DNA of 64,000 bases, taken from Isoetes taiwanensis (lineage: Eukaryota > Streptophyta > Lycopodiopsida > Isoetales > Isoetaceae). The stretch lies in assembly GCA_021234155.1 (NCBI GenBank), contig JAJEKV010000001.1, positions 248,001-312,000 of the forward strand. Direction: 5' to 3'. Positions 21,403-33,526 of this stretch are shown in pieces. The notes below the pieces were generated by a model. It worked only from the letters and a program-made list of their open reading frames with translations, was not told the DNA's origin and ran no database searches. A program made the translations under genes and the position numbers. The stretch's first letter is position 1, and each line of letters opens with the position of its first letter.

Positions 21403-22288
21403 TAAGGTAGGGTGACCAGGTTTGGTGCCTTTAAGGGCACCAATGCTTATAACTTGCAGCTATTATGTCCAATTGCAAAAAAAATTGGATCAACATGTAG
21501 GCCAGATGCTAACCTACAAGATGATGTAGGTTTCATAGCCAGAGGCCCTATAACCTAAGAGCTACAAGCTGCCTAGTGGAGGGGGGTTCAACACCCCATT
21601 TGGTGCCCTGTGACCATGATTGGTCCCCCCTAAATAGCTACCTTCAATGTAGCTTTTGGTGCCTGCAGCACCACATTTGGTGTATGTTAGAGCATGAAAT
21701 GGAGATACACAGCAGCACTAATGGACACACTAACAACCCGAAAGTGCTTACCATCATTCCTCTATGTCTTCCAATCAAGAGCCAACCGCCACCAAAGAAC
21801 CTAGGCCTGTTATAGGGGATGGAAGGAATTGAACCTTCATGGCACAAAATTGCCATTCCCAAACATCCCTCTGCAAAGAACCATGAAACAATTAGTAAGG
21901 GAGGGCAAGCAACCCAAGCAGCCACTTGCATGGCGTAATCACAATTACTTGCCCTCCAAAAACAAAAGGTTGCATAAAGCAAAATGGTTGTGTGACTTAC
22001 CTCCATTCATGGCAAGTGAACATGCAATGGCAAGTGAACTCGCAAGAGAAACCTAAGTTAATCTCCCAAACAAGTTAATACAAGTTAATTTGTTGTACAA
22101 CACACAGCAGCAAAGGAAATTGTGGTAAGAACACAATTAAAACATCAAAATTCAAGTTAGGATTACAAGTAAAAGGATGTACAAAATGGGATGCCCTTTA
22201 AATGAGCATTCTAGTGACTAGCAGCACTATACAAAATGTGGCGCAGATACAAAATTTGAAGCTATTCCCCGCTCCTCGGGTTGGTGCA

Positions 22289-25200
22289 TCAATACAAGGA
22301 AGTTAGCACCTTGCATTTTCTAATGCCATGCACCTCTTCATCACTATCATCTACTATTTCCTCAATTTGCATGTCTTGATCCTTACCAGCACATGCAACA
22401 AAGCCATGACGAGTGTTAGTAACATCACCAAATGGAACTCTTGATTGCAAGTGACCAGCTTCACCAATTGATGATGGTATGCACACATCATCTTCTTCAT
22501 AATTGAAAGGGTTCTGGCTGTCAAGTATAATGTCACATGGAGCCACTTGGCTCCTTCTTTGCTCATCCCATGGGACATCAACAAAGTCCCCATCACTAAA
22601 CTCCTCTTGTGCATCATAAAAACCTGCAAAATCAGATCTCAAGGCATTTGCAACTTGCACATAGCCTTTCTTCTTCATTATCCTTGACATGCACCGTGCT
22701 CTTGCATCTCTAACCTCACTAGTTAGAGTTCTAGGAGCTCCAAACATCTCTTCAGCAGTTAGGGCCAGCTTTCCAACCGAGTTATATGCTCTTAATCTCC
22801 ATGCATCAGCTGCCTTCTCACACGCAAGCATTGCTGCCTTCTCAGCCTCCTTAGCAGCCCTTCTTTCCAACCTACTTGGAAGCTCATCTATCCTTGCCTT
22901 CTTCCTCATCTCTATAAGTCTCTTCCTCTGCTCAATTCTCTCAATCTTCATCTTCTCTAGCTCTTGTTTCCTCCTAAGGGCCTCAACCTTGGCTGCTAGC
23001 ACATCATCACTTGTGACTAGCAGCCTAGATTCTAAGTCAATTGGCAAGGCTCTAGTTTTCCTTTTCACAGGTAGATTTTGTGCTTTAGGGTCTGTTGCTA
23101 ATTGGAGACATGCAAGTGCTTGGTCAGAATCCAAAGGGTCATTCCACGAAGTGGCAGCTTGCTGCTCAACTTGGCAGCTAGGGGTTGGTGGCATAGATTG
23201 TCTAGCACAAGGTAGGCGCTCTTGTGCATCAGCACAAGTATTTTCAGCATGCAAGGGAACTTGACCAGCAATACCAAGTAGCTGGTTGGCTGCTAACTCT
23301 TATCTTCTTCTCCAACATCTTTCCCATCTTCCTCATTTTCCCTATCATCTTCATCAACAATTACACTCTCAAAGTTGGCTGCAGCAGGGTCAGCCTTAAC
23401 ATGCATGTAATCAAAGGGCCAAATTCCAGTGGCCTCAAAACCAGACTTTATATTCTCAGGAGTAAGAGTAGTAGACATGGCCTGCCACACCATGGCAGCT
23501 ATGTCTTCCTTGGTAACTTTCAAGGGATTCGTTACCTTTTTCCATTTGTATTAGTTGCAAGGTTGGCAGACTTGGCAGACTTGAGCTTGGCCTCCTTATT
23601 CAACATGTAATCAGCCCTCACACTCCTAAATTTGCCTACAAATCAACAAATAGATATTGTTAGTTCACAACTAAATTGATCAAACAAAATGAAATTAAAC
23701 ATGCAACCTTTAAATGCTCTAAAGCATGAGACATCTAAGGGCTGCAATCTATGGCTAGTGTGAGGAGGCAAACAAAGAATATGCAGGCCCATCTCCCTTG
23801 CATGCTCAAGTACTTCAATGGTGACATGTGATCCATGTCCATCACATATGAGCAGATGAGGTCTCTCGTTTGCTTACACCACCGTGCACTTTATACTTGA
23901 AGTGAGATGTCAACCACTTATCAAAAAGTTGGTTTGTCATCCATGCTTTTTTCTGAAATTCCATACTTGCACCAGCCTCACACCCTGCTATAGGATCCAA
24001 GTTCCTCATTCTTTTGCCCCCAAAGACATAGCAGATGGTAGCTTGCCCCTTGTGCATTAATACAACAAACTATCTGTCATCCATTTCCTATCATTAGGAA
24101 CAGTCTCATTCACAACATGTGAACCTTTGGCGACAAGCACCTTCACACCCTTCCTCTCCCCGGCTTGTATTCCATTTCATCCACATTCCACACCCGCCCG
24201 TGTGAGATCAAGCTCGGCATACACTTTTGCAATTGGGAATAGAAGGCCTCAAGGTTGTTAGTATTCAAAGCCAGACTCTTTTGCACCTCTACACATTGTG
24301 GACTCCTCAATGTTAGTGTAGGATGCCTATGCCTGAACCTCCTCCACCATGCTTTTCCTGGAATTCCATTATTCCATGGCACACTTCTTGCACTAGTCAT
24401 CTCACCTGCCCTAGCACAAAACTCATCTCTCAGAACACCATGACCTGCCCGCACCCTATTCATGGGCCATGAGACAAGCTCCTCTTCTTCCTTATCACAC
24501 AAAACCTTGGCTTTGGACCTTGCTTTTGTGTGCTTCTCCCATAATGCCAGTTTCTAAGGGTGGACTCAGGAATGCCAAAATGCCTTGATGCCTTCTTAAG
24601 GGACAGAGTTCCATCTTCAATAGCTACCAGGGCCTCTTCCATAGCTTCAGGTGTCCATGAACCTCTCTCCACATGTCATCTGATAGGTGGAAGTTACGAA
24701 CTCATATAAATATTTAGGGTTGGTTATTGACCACAATTACAGCTTGGAACAAAGCGGTTGAGCAACGTCTGGATGCGGGCATCAAAGCTCTTTATGCAAT
24801 GCAACGCCAAAGTAGAAAGACAGCATCATTGATTGGGAATTGATAAAAAGGTTGTATGTAGCACTTGTTAAATCAGTAGTTTTGTATGGATGTGAAGCTT
24901 GGGGGCCGGGACTATCAGATGACATGTGGAAGAGAGTAGAAAGATTCGAAAAAAATTCTTCTTTGGGCTGAACTAGGGGTCAAAGTACAAACACCGCACC
25001 ATATGCTACTAGCGAATCGGGATTGGTAGCATTGGAGGTAGAAGCACTTTATCCAAACGCTTAAATACTTGTTGCGAGTGCAGGCGATGGATGAAGATAG
25101 ATTACCTTTGTTAGCAATGAAGCAAAGCATAGACAAGGGATGGCATATGAGCATCAGACGATGGTTAAGAAAATGGAACATGGACCTGGATCATTTGGTT

Positions 25201-25975
25201 TGATGAGGAAGATAAGATGATGGCATGGGTAGGAGCACATGCGCCATAAAACTGGAGCAACCCGAACACGAAAATGGCATTCTACAAGTGCCACATTAAT
25301 AGCAACCTATCAGAAGCACCACATCTGTCTGGACATACTTCCTGCTATAAAAGACATTTAATATGTCGATGGCGGATGAGCTCACACCACTTAGGGGTCG
25401 AGGTTGGGAGATGGGGGAATGTTCCCAAGTACCACAGAGTATGCAAAGTGTGTGGTGAGGATGAGGTGGAAGACGAGGAACATGTAGTGCTACAAGATTG
25501 TCCGGACGTTGATAGGAGAGAAGCGATTTGGGATCTCCTCGATATCCACACTGAGTGCCTTTTTTGCACTTCCAGCCACTACTATAGGAAATTACCTCAT
25601 TGAAGTTATGAAGACAAGAGAGGTGACTATTAAGAACTACAAGGATTTACTCGGTATGTATGAAGAACATGAGAGAGAACAAGAGTTTGAGTTGGATGAT
25701 GCTCTCTTGGAGTGACATCGACTCGTGAATGGGAGGTTATCAATATGAAAATGTCATTGTCATATAGACCTGATGGTCTGACGACAAAATAATAAAACAT
25801 TCATTCATTCATTCATTCCAAAGACCTAATTCTTTTATTTCCAACAAGCTTAGATGCTGCTGGAGCCTCTTCACTCTCCAAGATCACAACATTCTCTGCA
25901 TCCTTGCCTCTTCTCTTTCTTCTAGGAGCTGGCTCCACTGGTTATGATCTCACTACTCTTCTTCTCCTCAATTCC
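22289..25975 (-). pseudogene. Pogo-type transposase (HTH_psq, CENP-B, DDE_1), interrupted by a LINE
   Basis: On the - strand a short N-terminal part (PRRKRRGKDAENVVILESEE, about 25930-25825) is cut by the LINE. It resumes with GSWTPEAMEEALVAIEDG and SLKKASRHFGIPESTLRNW (HTH_psq, about 24665-24560). The CENP-B-type domain (KAWWRRFRHRHPTLTLRSPQ) and the DDE_1 core follow: VWNVDEMEY carries the first Asp, HLLICDGHGSH the second and LQPLDVSCF the third. All three acidic residues are visible, but in different frames. A C-terminal frame of 321 codons (23254-22289), with a basic coiled-coil stretch rich in K, E and R, ends the gene. Intact relatives mobilise elements at TA sites. At least three frame changes plus the LINE insertion make this copy inactive. 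Confidence 0.85.
24669..25819 (+). mobile_element. 5'-truncated LINE with ATTC-repeat tail, inserted in the pogo element
   Basis: The RT C-terminal part reads EVTNSYKYLGLVIDHNYSL and LIKRLYVALVKSVVLYGCEA, then RLPLLAMKQSIDKGWHMSIR. A C-terminal region with RMSSHHLGVEVGRW and a Cys/His knuckle CKVCGEDEVEDEEHV follows. The 3' end is (CATT)n (25798-25819) and not poly-A, as in several non-L1 LINE clades. At the 5' junction an 18-bp stretch (24669-24686) is the exact inverse of 24912-24929 in the LINE, suggesting a twin-priming-type inversion. Several frameshifts are present. Confidence 0.8.
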
Positions 25976-26386
25976 ATGACATGCAGCAGTGTTATGATGC
26001 AGATCATGCATTCAAGCAGCCAACCAAATGCAGTGGGAATTACACTAAATAGGGGGTCTAGAACACGTATCTTCAATTTGCCTTCAAATCTCCCTCCAAA
26101 AGATGTGATCCAAGCTGTTTGAGGCGCCAGAATTCTTGTAGACCACAAAAAGTAGTTGTTTCTAGGCAGCCACCATTTAATCTTGCTAGGGCAGCCACCG
26201 CAATATGTCACGTCCCCTTTGAATGCCATGGGGAACAATTCGAATGGCAAGGGGAGCAGTTCCAAGTCTCTAGGTGCCAAATCGTTGGTGCAGAGAGGCG
26301 CCAACATAAGCCCTAAACATGGCCTTTTTTTGTGACGGACGGGGGCCAATAAAGGACAGGGCACCATTTGTGGTCATCCTACCTTA

Positions 26387-26925
26387 TTATCTGCACGTAA
26401 GATTAGCGGCCTACCAATAGAAAGCAAATCATGCACACTTTCGTTATAAACTTCTATGTAAGATAGCCGAACCATGTTATCCCCATCCCTGCACAACCAT
26501 CAAAACACTCTACCGAGCCTCTACAGGCTACAAGTATGATGGCACAGCCACTCTGAGTGAGCTTATTGCACATATTAATTCCATCTGCACTGGTATCTGC
26601 TCAAGAACTGGTATCTGCTCAAGAACAATAAGAATGTCTCTTAAAAGACAAAGGGAGGAGTCAAGTATAGCACAATATTTGACATCATTTATAGGAAAAT
26701 CGTTTCACAGATCATTACTTAATATAACAGGAAAAGCAATTTGACAGATATAAACAAACAATGACCCGTTTGAATAAAATATTCCTCTATTTCCTAGCAT
26801 ATACGAGACCTTGAACAAGAACTGAAAAAAGTGTTTCCTAAACAGAATAATCTGTAACAGAAGAGTTGAACTTCAACTATGGTAAATTCAAACTCGTTTA
26901 AAGATCTTCTTGGATAGCATTCCCC
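26387..26925. other. AT-rich region without recognised feature
   Basis: No frame with a domain was found. One local duplication (ACTGGTATCTGCTCAAGA twice near 26590-26625) is present. Confidence 0.4.
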
Positions 26926-27055
26926 AGGATGGTATGCAATTGCATTATGGGCTTGTGTATGGCGCGCAATATAGTTAGAAGTTAGGAGTTAGGATGGTAT
27001 GCAATTGAATTATGGGCTTGTGTATGGCGCGCAACATAGTTAGAACTTAGGAGTT
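26926..27055. repeat. 65-bp tandem duplication
   Basis: Two adjacent copies start AGGATGGTATGCAATTG at 26926 and 26991 and differ at about three positions. The repeat includes TGTATGGCGCGCAAYATAG, which is also the possible left end of the MITE-like sequence next to it. Confidence 0.85.
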
Positions 27056-27685
27056 AGGAGTTAGCTAATGCCTAACGTATCATAACGTCTAACTATCTAT
27101 TCTCAAACATACTAACGCCGTTAGTTTCAGCCAAAAAAAAAATCAGATTTTTGAAATTTAGTATATCATCTGGACTAATTTCGACACGTAGATTACGAAT
27201 TTGCAATAAAAAGAACTAAAATCATACTCTGTATTATGCCAATCACAAGTTGCATTGTTAACATAAACCTGTCACAGTTCCTGGTTCAGTACCATGATGA
27301 ATATCGAACCAAAACTTGTGCAATGAATGTACAAGAGATCATAACTTACCTTTAATCTTTCCATGGAATGTAACTGCCCAACTTCAAGGGCAACCGGAAG
27401 CAATGGAGACATAATTTGGTTAATAATTGTCATGGAATATATTAACAGCCGAGACTTCCATTGCTCCTCATCGATTTTCGGCTGGATCCGCCCCTCTGGC
27501 CGCCAAAACAACTGCACCCTGTCTTCGGGAGGGAAAACTGAACGCAAGGGTTTTTTTCCTCCCCAAAGTGGGCCCCTGTAATTTCTGGGCGAAACTAACC
27601 CCGTTAGTTTCAGGTTAGCAGTTAGCAAGGTATTTCGCGTTAGCCATTTGGGGGCTAACGCGTTATGTTCTAACCATGGCGCCCA
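27025..27685. mobile_element. Possible MITE or small DNA transposon
   Basis: The left end reads GGCGCGCAACATAGTTAGAAC and the right end in reverse complement GGCGCCATGGTTAGAAC, matching after a 4-base gap. The sequence inside repeats TTAGC/GCTAACGCG motifs near both ends. Target duplication was not found, so family and exact limits stay open. A 219-codon - strand frame (27931-27272) runs through it without a recognisable domain. Confidence 0.35.
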
Positions 27686-28957
27686 AACCAATGGTAAGTG
27701 CAGAATCAGGTGCTTTCCAGTCAAAGCATCCCCATTATTATGCAATAATTTGAATTGGATTTTGAGTGGCCTAGTTCTCCATTCGCACGGGTGCACATCG
27801 CCTCCGTATTGAGACAGGACGTTGGGCTCGGGAAGCACGAGAGCAAAGGCTTTGTCAGTAACAAGGTATGTTCTCTTTGTCCGAAGCTTCATCAATGAGT
27901 TTCGAATTGGCAATAAGCATTTGATCTTCATTTAGTTAGCTAGAAAATGATACATGTAAGCCTGTTCATTGAGAAACGGGTTCTTCTCAGCTACAACATC
28001 CTTTGCTACAGCTACCAAATGCTTAAGCTGCAAAATAAGGGCCCTTTATACATATGAGCGGGCATGTTGGCAGACAATATGGGAGATAAAATACGCTAAA
28101 GATAGTGGATAAGGTGAATAAGCCCCCTTTTATATGGATGCAGAGACTCCAATTCCCGAACAAATGTCCAATTGCTTGCACAAGATGATCCGGTTATGTA
28201 TGAAAAAAGAGAAAAAGGTTAGTATTTTGATTGCTCTATGTTTCTAAAATTGTTGCACGGAAGTCCATCAGATTTTGAAGATGACTTTCCAGGTATGGTT
28301 TCAAGTAGGATCAAAGTGGGCTTTTGATTAGAATGGTTTGACCCTCACTATAGCTTAGCAAATGGGTGCAGATTTGAGGCCACGAGCTCGGTTGTGTAGA
28401 AGTTACAGTAGTAAGACTTGATTCTGCATTTATTTAGTAGCACAATCATTTATTTAATAGAGCGATCAGATCAAGGAAATCTGGTCGATTCTTTTGTCTT
28501 ATTATTTGGTGGTCCTTGCGGGCTCCATCAATGGGAGCTATAATAAATCCGGTGCCAGAGTCCCTTTATCTTACTTTACCAGTGCTTCTCTAACTATAGG
28601 GCTTCTCTTGACAGTGTCTTCTTCATGCAAGTGGGTCTGACTCATAGTTGGGCCGACCCACCGACCTAGGTGGGAGAAGGCCGACTTAGGTGGGGATTTT
28701 TTGCCGACCTACCGACCTATTTCGCCAAAATTCAACTTTCTTTTTTCCTGCAGTTAATGCATAAATAACATGTAATACATCTCTACTTCTAAATAAATAG
28801 TGAATACAGACAAGTTTACACACCAAATAATTTCTAAATAGTCGATTTATGCTATTAAACTTCAGACAAAGCAAAATACATTGTCTTTTGAGGAAATATA
28901 CATAAGGAAACGAGTAAATAGTAGCATCAAACCAAATGCATGATTCTAATCTTTGTC
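27686..28957. other. Region without recognised gene
   Basis: Only short frames and no domain. A phrase CCGACCTA recurs near 28655-28715 (four copies in about 60 bp), a small local repeat. Confidence 0.4.
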
Positions 28958-29377
28958 TTAATCTTCATCTTCATAAGAAACTTCATCTTCATCTTCGTCT
29001 TCAACATTGGAATCTTGATCATCATCCTCCAAATCTTCCTCATTGCTTGATTCAATGTCCTCATCCTCCCCTTCCTCACCCCCCTCCTCCTCTTCATCAT
29101 CCAATTCCATAGTCTCCTCATACAATTGATTCAAAGCACGTACCCGTTGGCGAAGACAATGAGAACATGGACGTTGGAGCACTTGCGGTGGACAAAAGAT
29201 CATCCATTCAATTTGAATCCGTTCCAATTCAGCTTGAACAAGTAACAATCGTTCTTTATCCTCTTCAAACACAATTTTCTTTGGATCATGCTCAAGATAA
29301 GTCCCCTTCCTAGCATCTACCTTCTCAAGTAGTCGAAGGTTAGTTTGGATGAAAGCTAGCTTATCCAAATACTGCAA
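28958..29377 (-). pseudogene. C-terminal fragment of a hAT transposase with acidic tail
   Basis: A 139-codon frame begins MQYLDKLAFIQTNLRLLEKV, which matches the segment after the dimerisation region of hAT transposases (L-x-KLxFVxxNLRLL). It ends in a highly acidic tail of about 45 residues rich in E, D and S. Just upstream on the - strand is a stop (CMER*LQYLDKL), so it is a remnant. Nothing else of the element was found nearby. Acidic tails occur in several plant hAT proteins. A host-domesticated origin is possible but unsupported. Confidence 0.5.
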
Positions 29378-30478
29378 CTATCTCTCCATGCAACTGTAAT
29401 ATTGTAGCAAACCAAAACTTCTGGACATGGAGTCACTATAATAGTATTTTAGAAATCTGGTCATGGATTTTGTAATGGGATATGAAGGCAACTGGAAGTC
29501 CGAAAGCAATTATGAAATCGTAGTCAGGCTTGGAACAAACCTGGGGCCTTTGAGCAGCTTCTAACAACATGAAACCAGGCCTTTGAGCAGCTTGTAAAAA
29601 GCTTCTGCATGAGAACTAAGATCCCCGGATTTTATCACTCACTTGGACACTCTTTTCGGCCACGTTGCAGCTAAGATATGAAATAGAACAGAATAATGCA
29701 AGACTGGTCATACGCTCTGAGCAAATAGTTGGATGTTTCAATTCCACAAAGGTTCTGTTCTTGGCATTCGAATAGTTGTAAAAACCTTGAAAGCCATGCT
29801 CCAAAATTTCGCTTACCTAGCTTTTGTGCCATCAGATCCTTCGTATGCAGCTTTATGCTAGAAATCAAAGAGTTCATGCCACAAAAGGGCATGTCTGGCT
29901 ACCACAACATGCAATCCATCCAGCCAAGGCATGCAAATCAGAAACTTTTATTCAAATCTAGCCAGTAAAAGATGGTCATAAGATCTAAATTCTAGGCCAT
30001 GTAGCTTCAAGAGTCTACATCTCAGAAGGGTCTGACCACCATAATTGTGAACTTAATTGACAATCGAACTTGAGAATAACTTCAACTTTTCTATTAAACC
30101 AATATGCTAGCAAGGTAATCAACATAGCAAACTATACAATTAGAATCCAATTGTATTTTAATTGTAAAAGTGTGTAGCATAGATTTCCCCCTTAAGACTG
30201 CCGATTCTTCACCTTGCAATCCGGCCCGGCAGTTATCCACAATCGCTGCTCCCTTTTTACTGTCTATCTCCTCCTCATCGGTCTATCCTCCTATCCGAAA
30301 GAGGTAAGTTTTTCTAACCTCTACCCTTCCACCTACACAAGACTTTCTCATAACCAGGTGAATTCTATTTTCGTCCTAACCTCTATGTCTTAAATCAACC
30401 CAATGGCTTTATAACCTTATAACATGAATATTTAACATCATTGGTAATGGGAAACCTCTAGGTGTGATTAGTCAACTA
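29378..30478. other. Region without recognised gene
   Basis: Short frames only; no domain, strong repeat or RNA gene was seen. Confidence 0.4.
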
Positions 30479-30520
30479 TCTTCTTATATTATAAAATTAT
30501 AGCGTGTGTCTTCAACGGAG
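30479..30520 (+). mobile_element. Helitron-like 5' end
   Basis: The sequence reads A|TCTTCTTATATTATAAAAT then TATAGCGTGTGTC, followed by GGACGGTCAAGGATTTGATC. Helitrons start with TC inserted after A, and many plant Helitrons have this TATAATAAA...AGTGT layout. Similar ends occur on the - strand at 36979, 44606 and 44849. The 3' CTRR end with its hairpin was not located. Confidence 0.45.
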
Positions 30521-30639
30521 CCCTAGATCGGACGGTCAAGGATTTGATCGATCAAGGGTGAAGATGATGTGTGCGTGTGTTCAACCAAAATTTCATCTTG
30601 ATAGTTGCTTCAATATGATGCACTCAATCCGATGCTCAA

Positions 30640-30905
30640 AGGGTTAAAGGGAAAAGGGAAAGGGGAAGAGAAAAAAGGAAAAACGGAGAAAAAAGTAAAA
30701 GGGAGGGGGAAAGGGCAAAAGGGCAAAAGGAAAGGGTGAAAGGGAAAAGGGGAAATGGAAAAATAAAAAATAAAATCAAAAATAAAAAAGGGAAAAATAG
30801 AAGAAGAAAAAGCGGAAGGGAGAAAAAGGAAAAAAAAAAGGAGGGAGGAGAAAAAGGAGAAAAGGGTAAAAAAAGGAACAAAGGAGAAGCAGCCAAAAGG
30901 TAAAG
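30640..30905 (+). repeat. Polypurine tract (about 265 bp)
   Basis: The + strand is almost only A and G (AAAGGGAAAAGGG, GAAAAAGGAGAAAAGG). The - strand frames of Phe, Pro, Ser and Leu across it are artefacts. Such tracts can form triplex DNA. Confidence 0.85.
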
Positions 30906-30928
30906 GCACTAGAAGAAAACCCCTATGC

Positions 30929-31215
30929 TTGTAACGCTTTTTGATACGCTTTTTTGAACTAAAATAATATTATAATATAATTAAAAAATGGTGTTACAAT
31001 GTTGATTTGATACGCGTCACGAATGATGGGGTCAATTGAAACGCGTAACGGATTTGTAACGCATAACAAATTTGTAACGCGTGAAAAACTTGCAATGCGT
31101 TTCAAAATAATTAAAACAGAAACGCGTTTCAATATTGAAACGCATTTCAAATAACAATATTAAAATAAAAAAGAAAAATCCTTGCAACGCGTTGCAAGTT
31201 CATAAAGCGTTACAA
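30929..31215. mobile_element. MITE-like element with ACGCGT motifs
   Basis: Both ends read TTGTAACGCTTT (right end in reverse complement), a perfect 12-bp inverted pair 287 bp apart. The interior repeats the palindromic core ACGCGT and half-sites (GAAACGCGTTTCAA, GTAACGCGTGAAA, GCAACGCGTTGCAA) about eight times. There is no coding capacity. A target duplication could not be recognised because the right flank is an A run. Confidence 0.6.
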
Positions 31216-32814
31216 AAAAAAAATTGGACGAACTTTTATACACTTTGTTTTTTCAAATTCTCTTTATATAATAATAACAAAGTAAAACATAATAAAAATA
31301 AAAATTTTATTAATTCAAAAGAAATACAATATTGTTTCAAACAAAGCATAGCTTTATAAGTGACAGGATCCTCCAAGACGTCGTCCATGTTATTTCCTAT
31401 GAATGAAGCACAATCAATAGGATAAACTGAATAAAGAATTTTTTACGAACACAATTAATATATATGAACTCTACCAAACTTAAATAATACAAGAACCAAA
31501 ACTTAAGCTATTCAAGTCCACAAATATTTGTGATGCATTTCTAGCATGCATACTACAATATCATGGTGAGACTATCCTCATTTGAGTACAAACGTCCTTT
31601 TTTGCAAGAGCATGAAGTAGTAGTACCAAATATAATATGCTTCCTACCAAGGCATGTGATGATTGGAATCCAATAATGGACCAACAACTCCATTCCTAAA
31701 CCCGCTTAATCCTTAAAGCATAGATAGAGCACTAACCTTTAGCTGCTTTGCAAAAACATTTGAATGGAAACATATGTGCCAAGGTGAAATATACATCCGG
31801 CCATGGTATAAGAATGACCAGCTCAAAAGCATTATGAGAACTTATGCAAGACCTCTGTTCCATGTGGTTTCTCTTGATGTGTCCATCTCCGCTTAAAAGC
31901 AGCCAATGCATTACGGTTTTACTCGCAAAGTTCTCCCCAAATATTAAATGCTAATATTTCTCTAAATCAAATACGAAATTAGAAAAGACTATTACGGTTT
32001 AAAAATCTGTTATTTGCTATAAAATGGTAACTATCTAAATCCATTACACCCTTACAAGCCATAACAAAATTTGTCTATTCAATATAATTTGCCTAGACTA
32101 TATACAAAATAACTAAAACACGTAATCACTTTCTTGCTATATCGTGAGATTTCTTTACGTGTTAAGGCGTATCAGCAAAAAAGAGCAATTCTGACTCAAG
32201 CAATGGACATGCATGCAGATAGGGGCAAATACCTCGATAAAAGCGAGGAGCTTCTGTTGGAGCCTTATGCAAAAAAGCCCGGCTTTGTACTTTGCCAACG
32301 TTCCATCGGCGCTTTGGCGGCTAGCTTGTGTTGGAGATGCTAATCTCTCTAATATCCGCGATTTGACATTAGGCAGAACAATTTTCGAGAGATATGATCG
32401 CGAGTCACCAATCTGTCCAGGACCGAGCGTATTCATCACTTGCAGAATTCAAAGCTCTGTATCTCCTTAACTATGGTAAACATGGCGGAGAACCTGCTTG
32501 GTTAGCCATAGCTCATGCTTGCACATCTTGCACATATGCCATTGCACGAGAATTCCCTTGGAAGTTTTGGTTCCAGCTTTTGCTTGAAATCTACGCAAAA
32601 ATAGCAAGGATCTCTCCTCTGCGGGCTTGTTCTTTGATGCGACATATAGCTTCGAAATGAGCCACCATGGCTTCAAATGTGGAGCATCTTTTTAGATCCT
32701 CCATAGCCATAGACTTGAGGATTCTCAACATGGGTTACGTAAATTTGAAGGTTTTGAATACTTGATTCAGCGGTCTTTGTGTTGGCTTTTTTGTTTGAGA
32801 AAACTGGTTGAAGA
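31216..32814. other. Region without recognised gene
   Basis: AT-rich up to about 32100. Between 32134 and 32660 several overlapping short + and - strand frames occur (for example 32134-32343, 69 codons), but no domain or splice pattern could be supported. Confidence 0.35.
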
Positions 32815-33510
32815 AAACAAATGGGATGGGGAAACAAAAAAAATGAAGAAAGAAAAAAATCAAAAAGCATTGAAGAGAAAACGTACCTTAGCTGAAATTG
32901 ATGCCTAATCTTCCATTGCTATATCTCAAATCCAGTTTTTCGAGATATGCCAAAGCCAGATTTTACCCAGCAAAAGGGTTCTCCTGCGGTTACCACTGTA
33001 AAACGAAATGGGATGGGAAAACAAAAATGAAGAAAAGAAAAAAAATCAGCGTTGAATGAAAAACGTACCTTAGTTCCCTTCCTATGGAGAAGATCGATTG
33101 ATTTTGAAGATCGATTTAAGCCGAGATATCCTCGCTATATCCGGCCGCCTCAAGCACCCTGCGCCCGGTCTGTGTTGGCTTTTTGTTTGAGAAATCCGTT
33201 GAAGAAAACGAAATGGGATGGGAAAACAAAAATGAAGAAAAAAAAAAATCGCGTTGAGTTGAAATTGATGCCTAATCTTCCATTGCTATATCTCAAATCC
33301 GGTTTTCGGGATATGCCAAAGCCAGATTTTGCCCGTGCAAAAGGGTTCTCGCACGTGCCGCTTCTTGTAAAACGAAATGGGATGGGGAAACCAAAATGAA
33401 GAAAGCAAAAAAAATCGAGCGTTGAATGAAAAGCGTATCTGCTCTATGGAGAAGATCGATTGATTTTAAAGATTGATTTACACGAGATATCCCTTGCTAT
33501 ATCTGGCCCC
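32815..33510 (+). repeat. Tandem array of ~180-bp units in A/B dimers (~365-bp period)
   Basis: CGAAATGGGATGGG plus an A/G-rich segment recurs at about 32815, 33005, 33210 and 33372. Between these, two alternating blocks appear. Block A (GAAATTGATGCCTAATCTTC) is at 32893 and 33261, and block B (ATGGAGAAGATCGATTGATT) at 33084 and 33446. The order is A-B-A-B with a dimer period of 362-368 bp. The copies are moderately diverged. Confidence 0.8.
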
Positions 33511-33526
33511 TCAAAGCACTCTTCTT

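Larger units (their letters stand above)
21405..26384. mobile_element. Pogo-like (Tc1/mariner) element with nested LINE
   Basis: The termini are inverted: AGGTAGGGTGACCA (21405-21418) and, in reverse complement, AGGTAGGATGACCA (26371-26384), one mismatch in 14. TA lies directly outside each end (21403-21404 and 26385-26386), the target preference of Tc1/mariner elements. TTTGGTGCC recurs just inside the left end and, inverted, inside the right end. Inside is a - strand pogo/CENP-B-type transposase, split by a LINE at about 24669-25819. Without the LINE the element is about 3.8 kb. Confidence 0.9.

Noticed and set aside
27272-27931. 219-codon - strand frame
   Set aside because: No domain recognised, and it crosses the right end of a MITE-like sequence, so it is probably open by chance.
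32815-33510. CRISPR-like array
   Set aside because: Units are about 180 bp, diverged and without short unique spacers, in a eukaryotic context.
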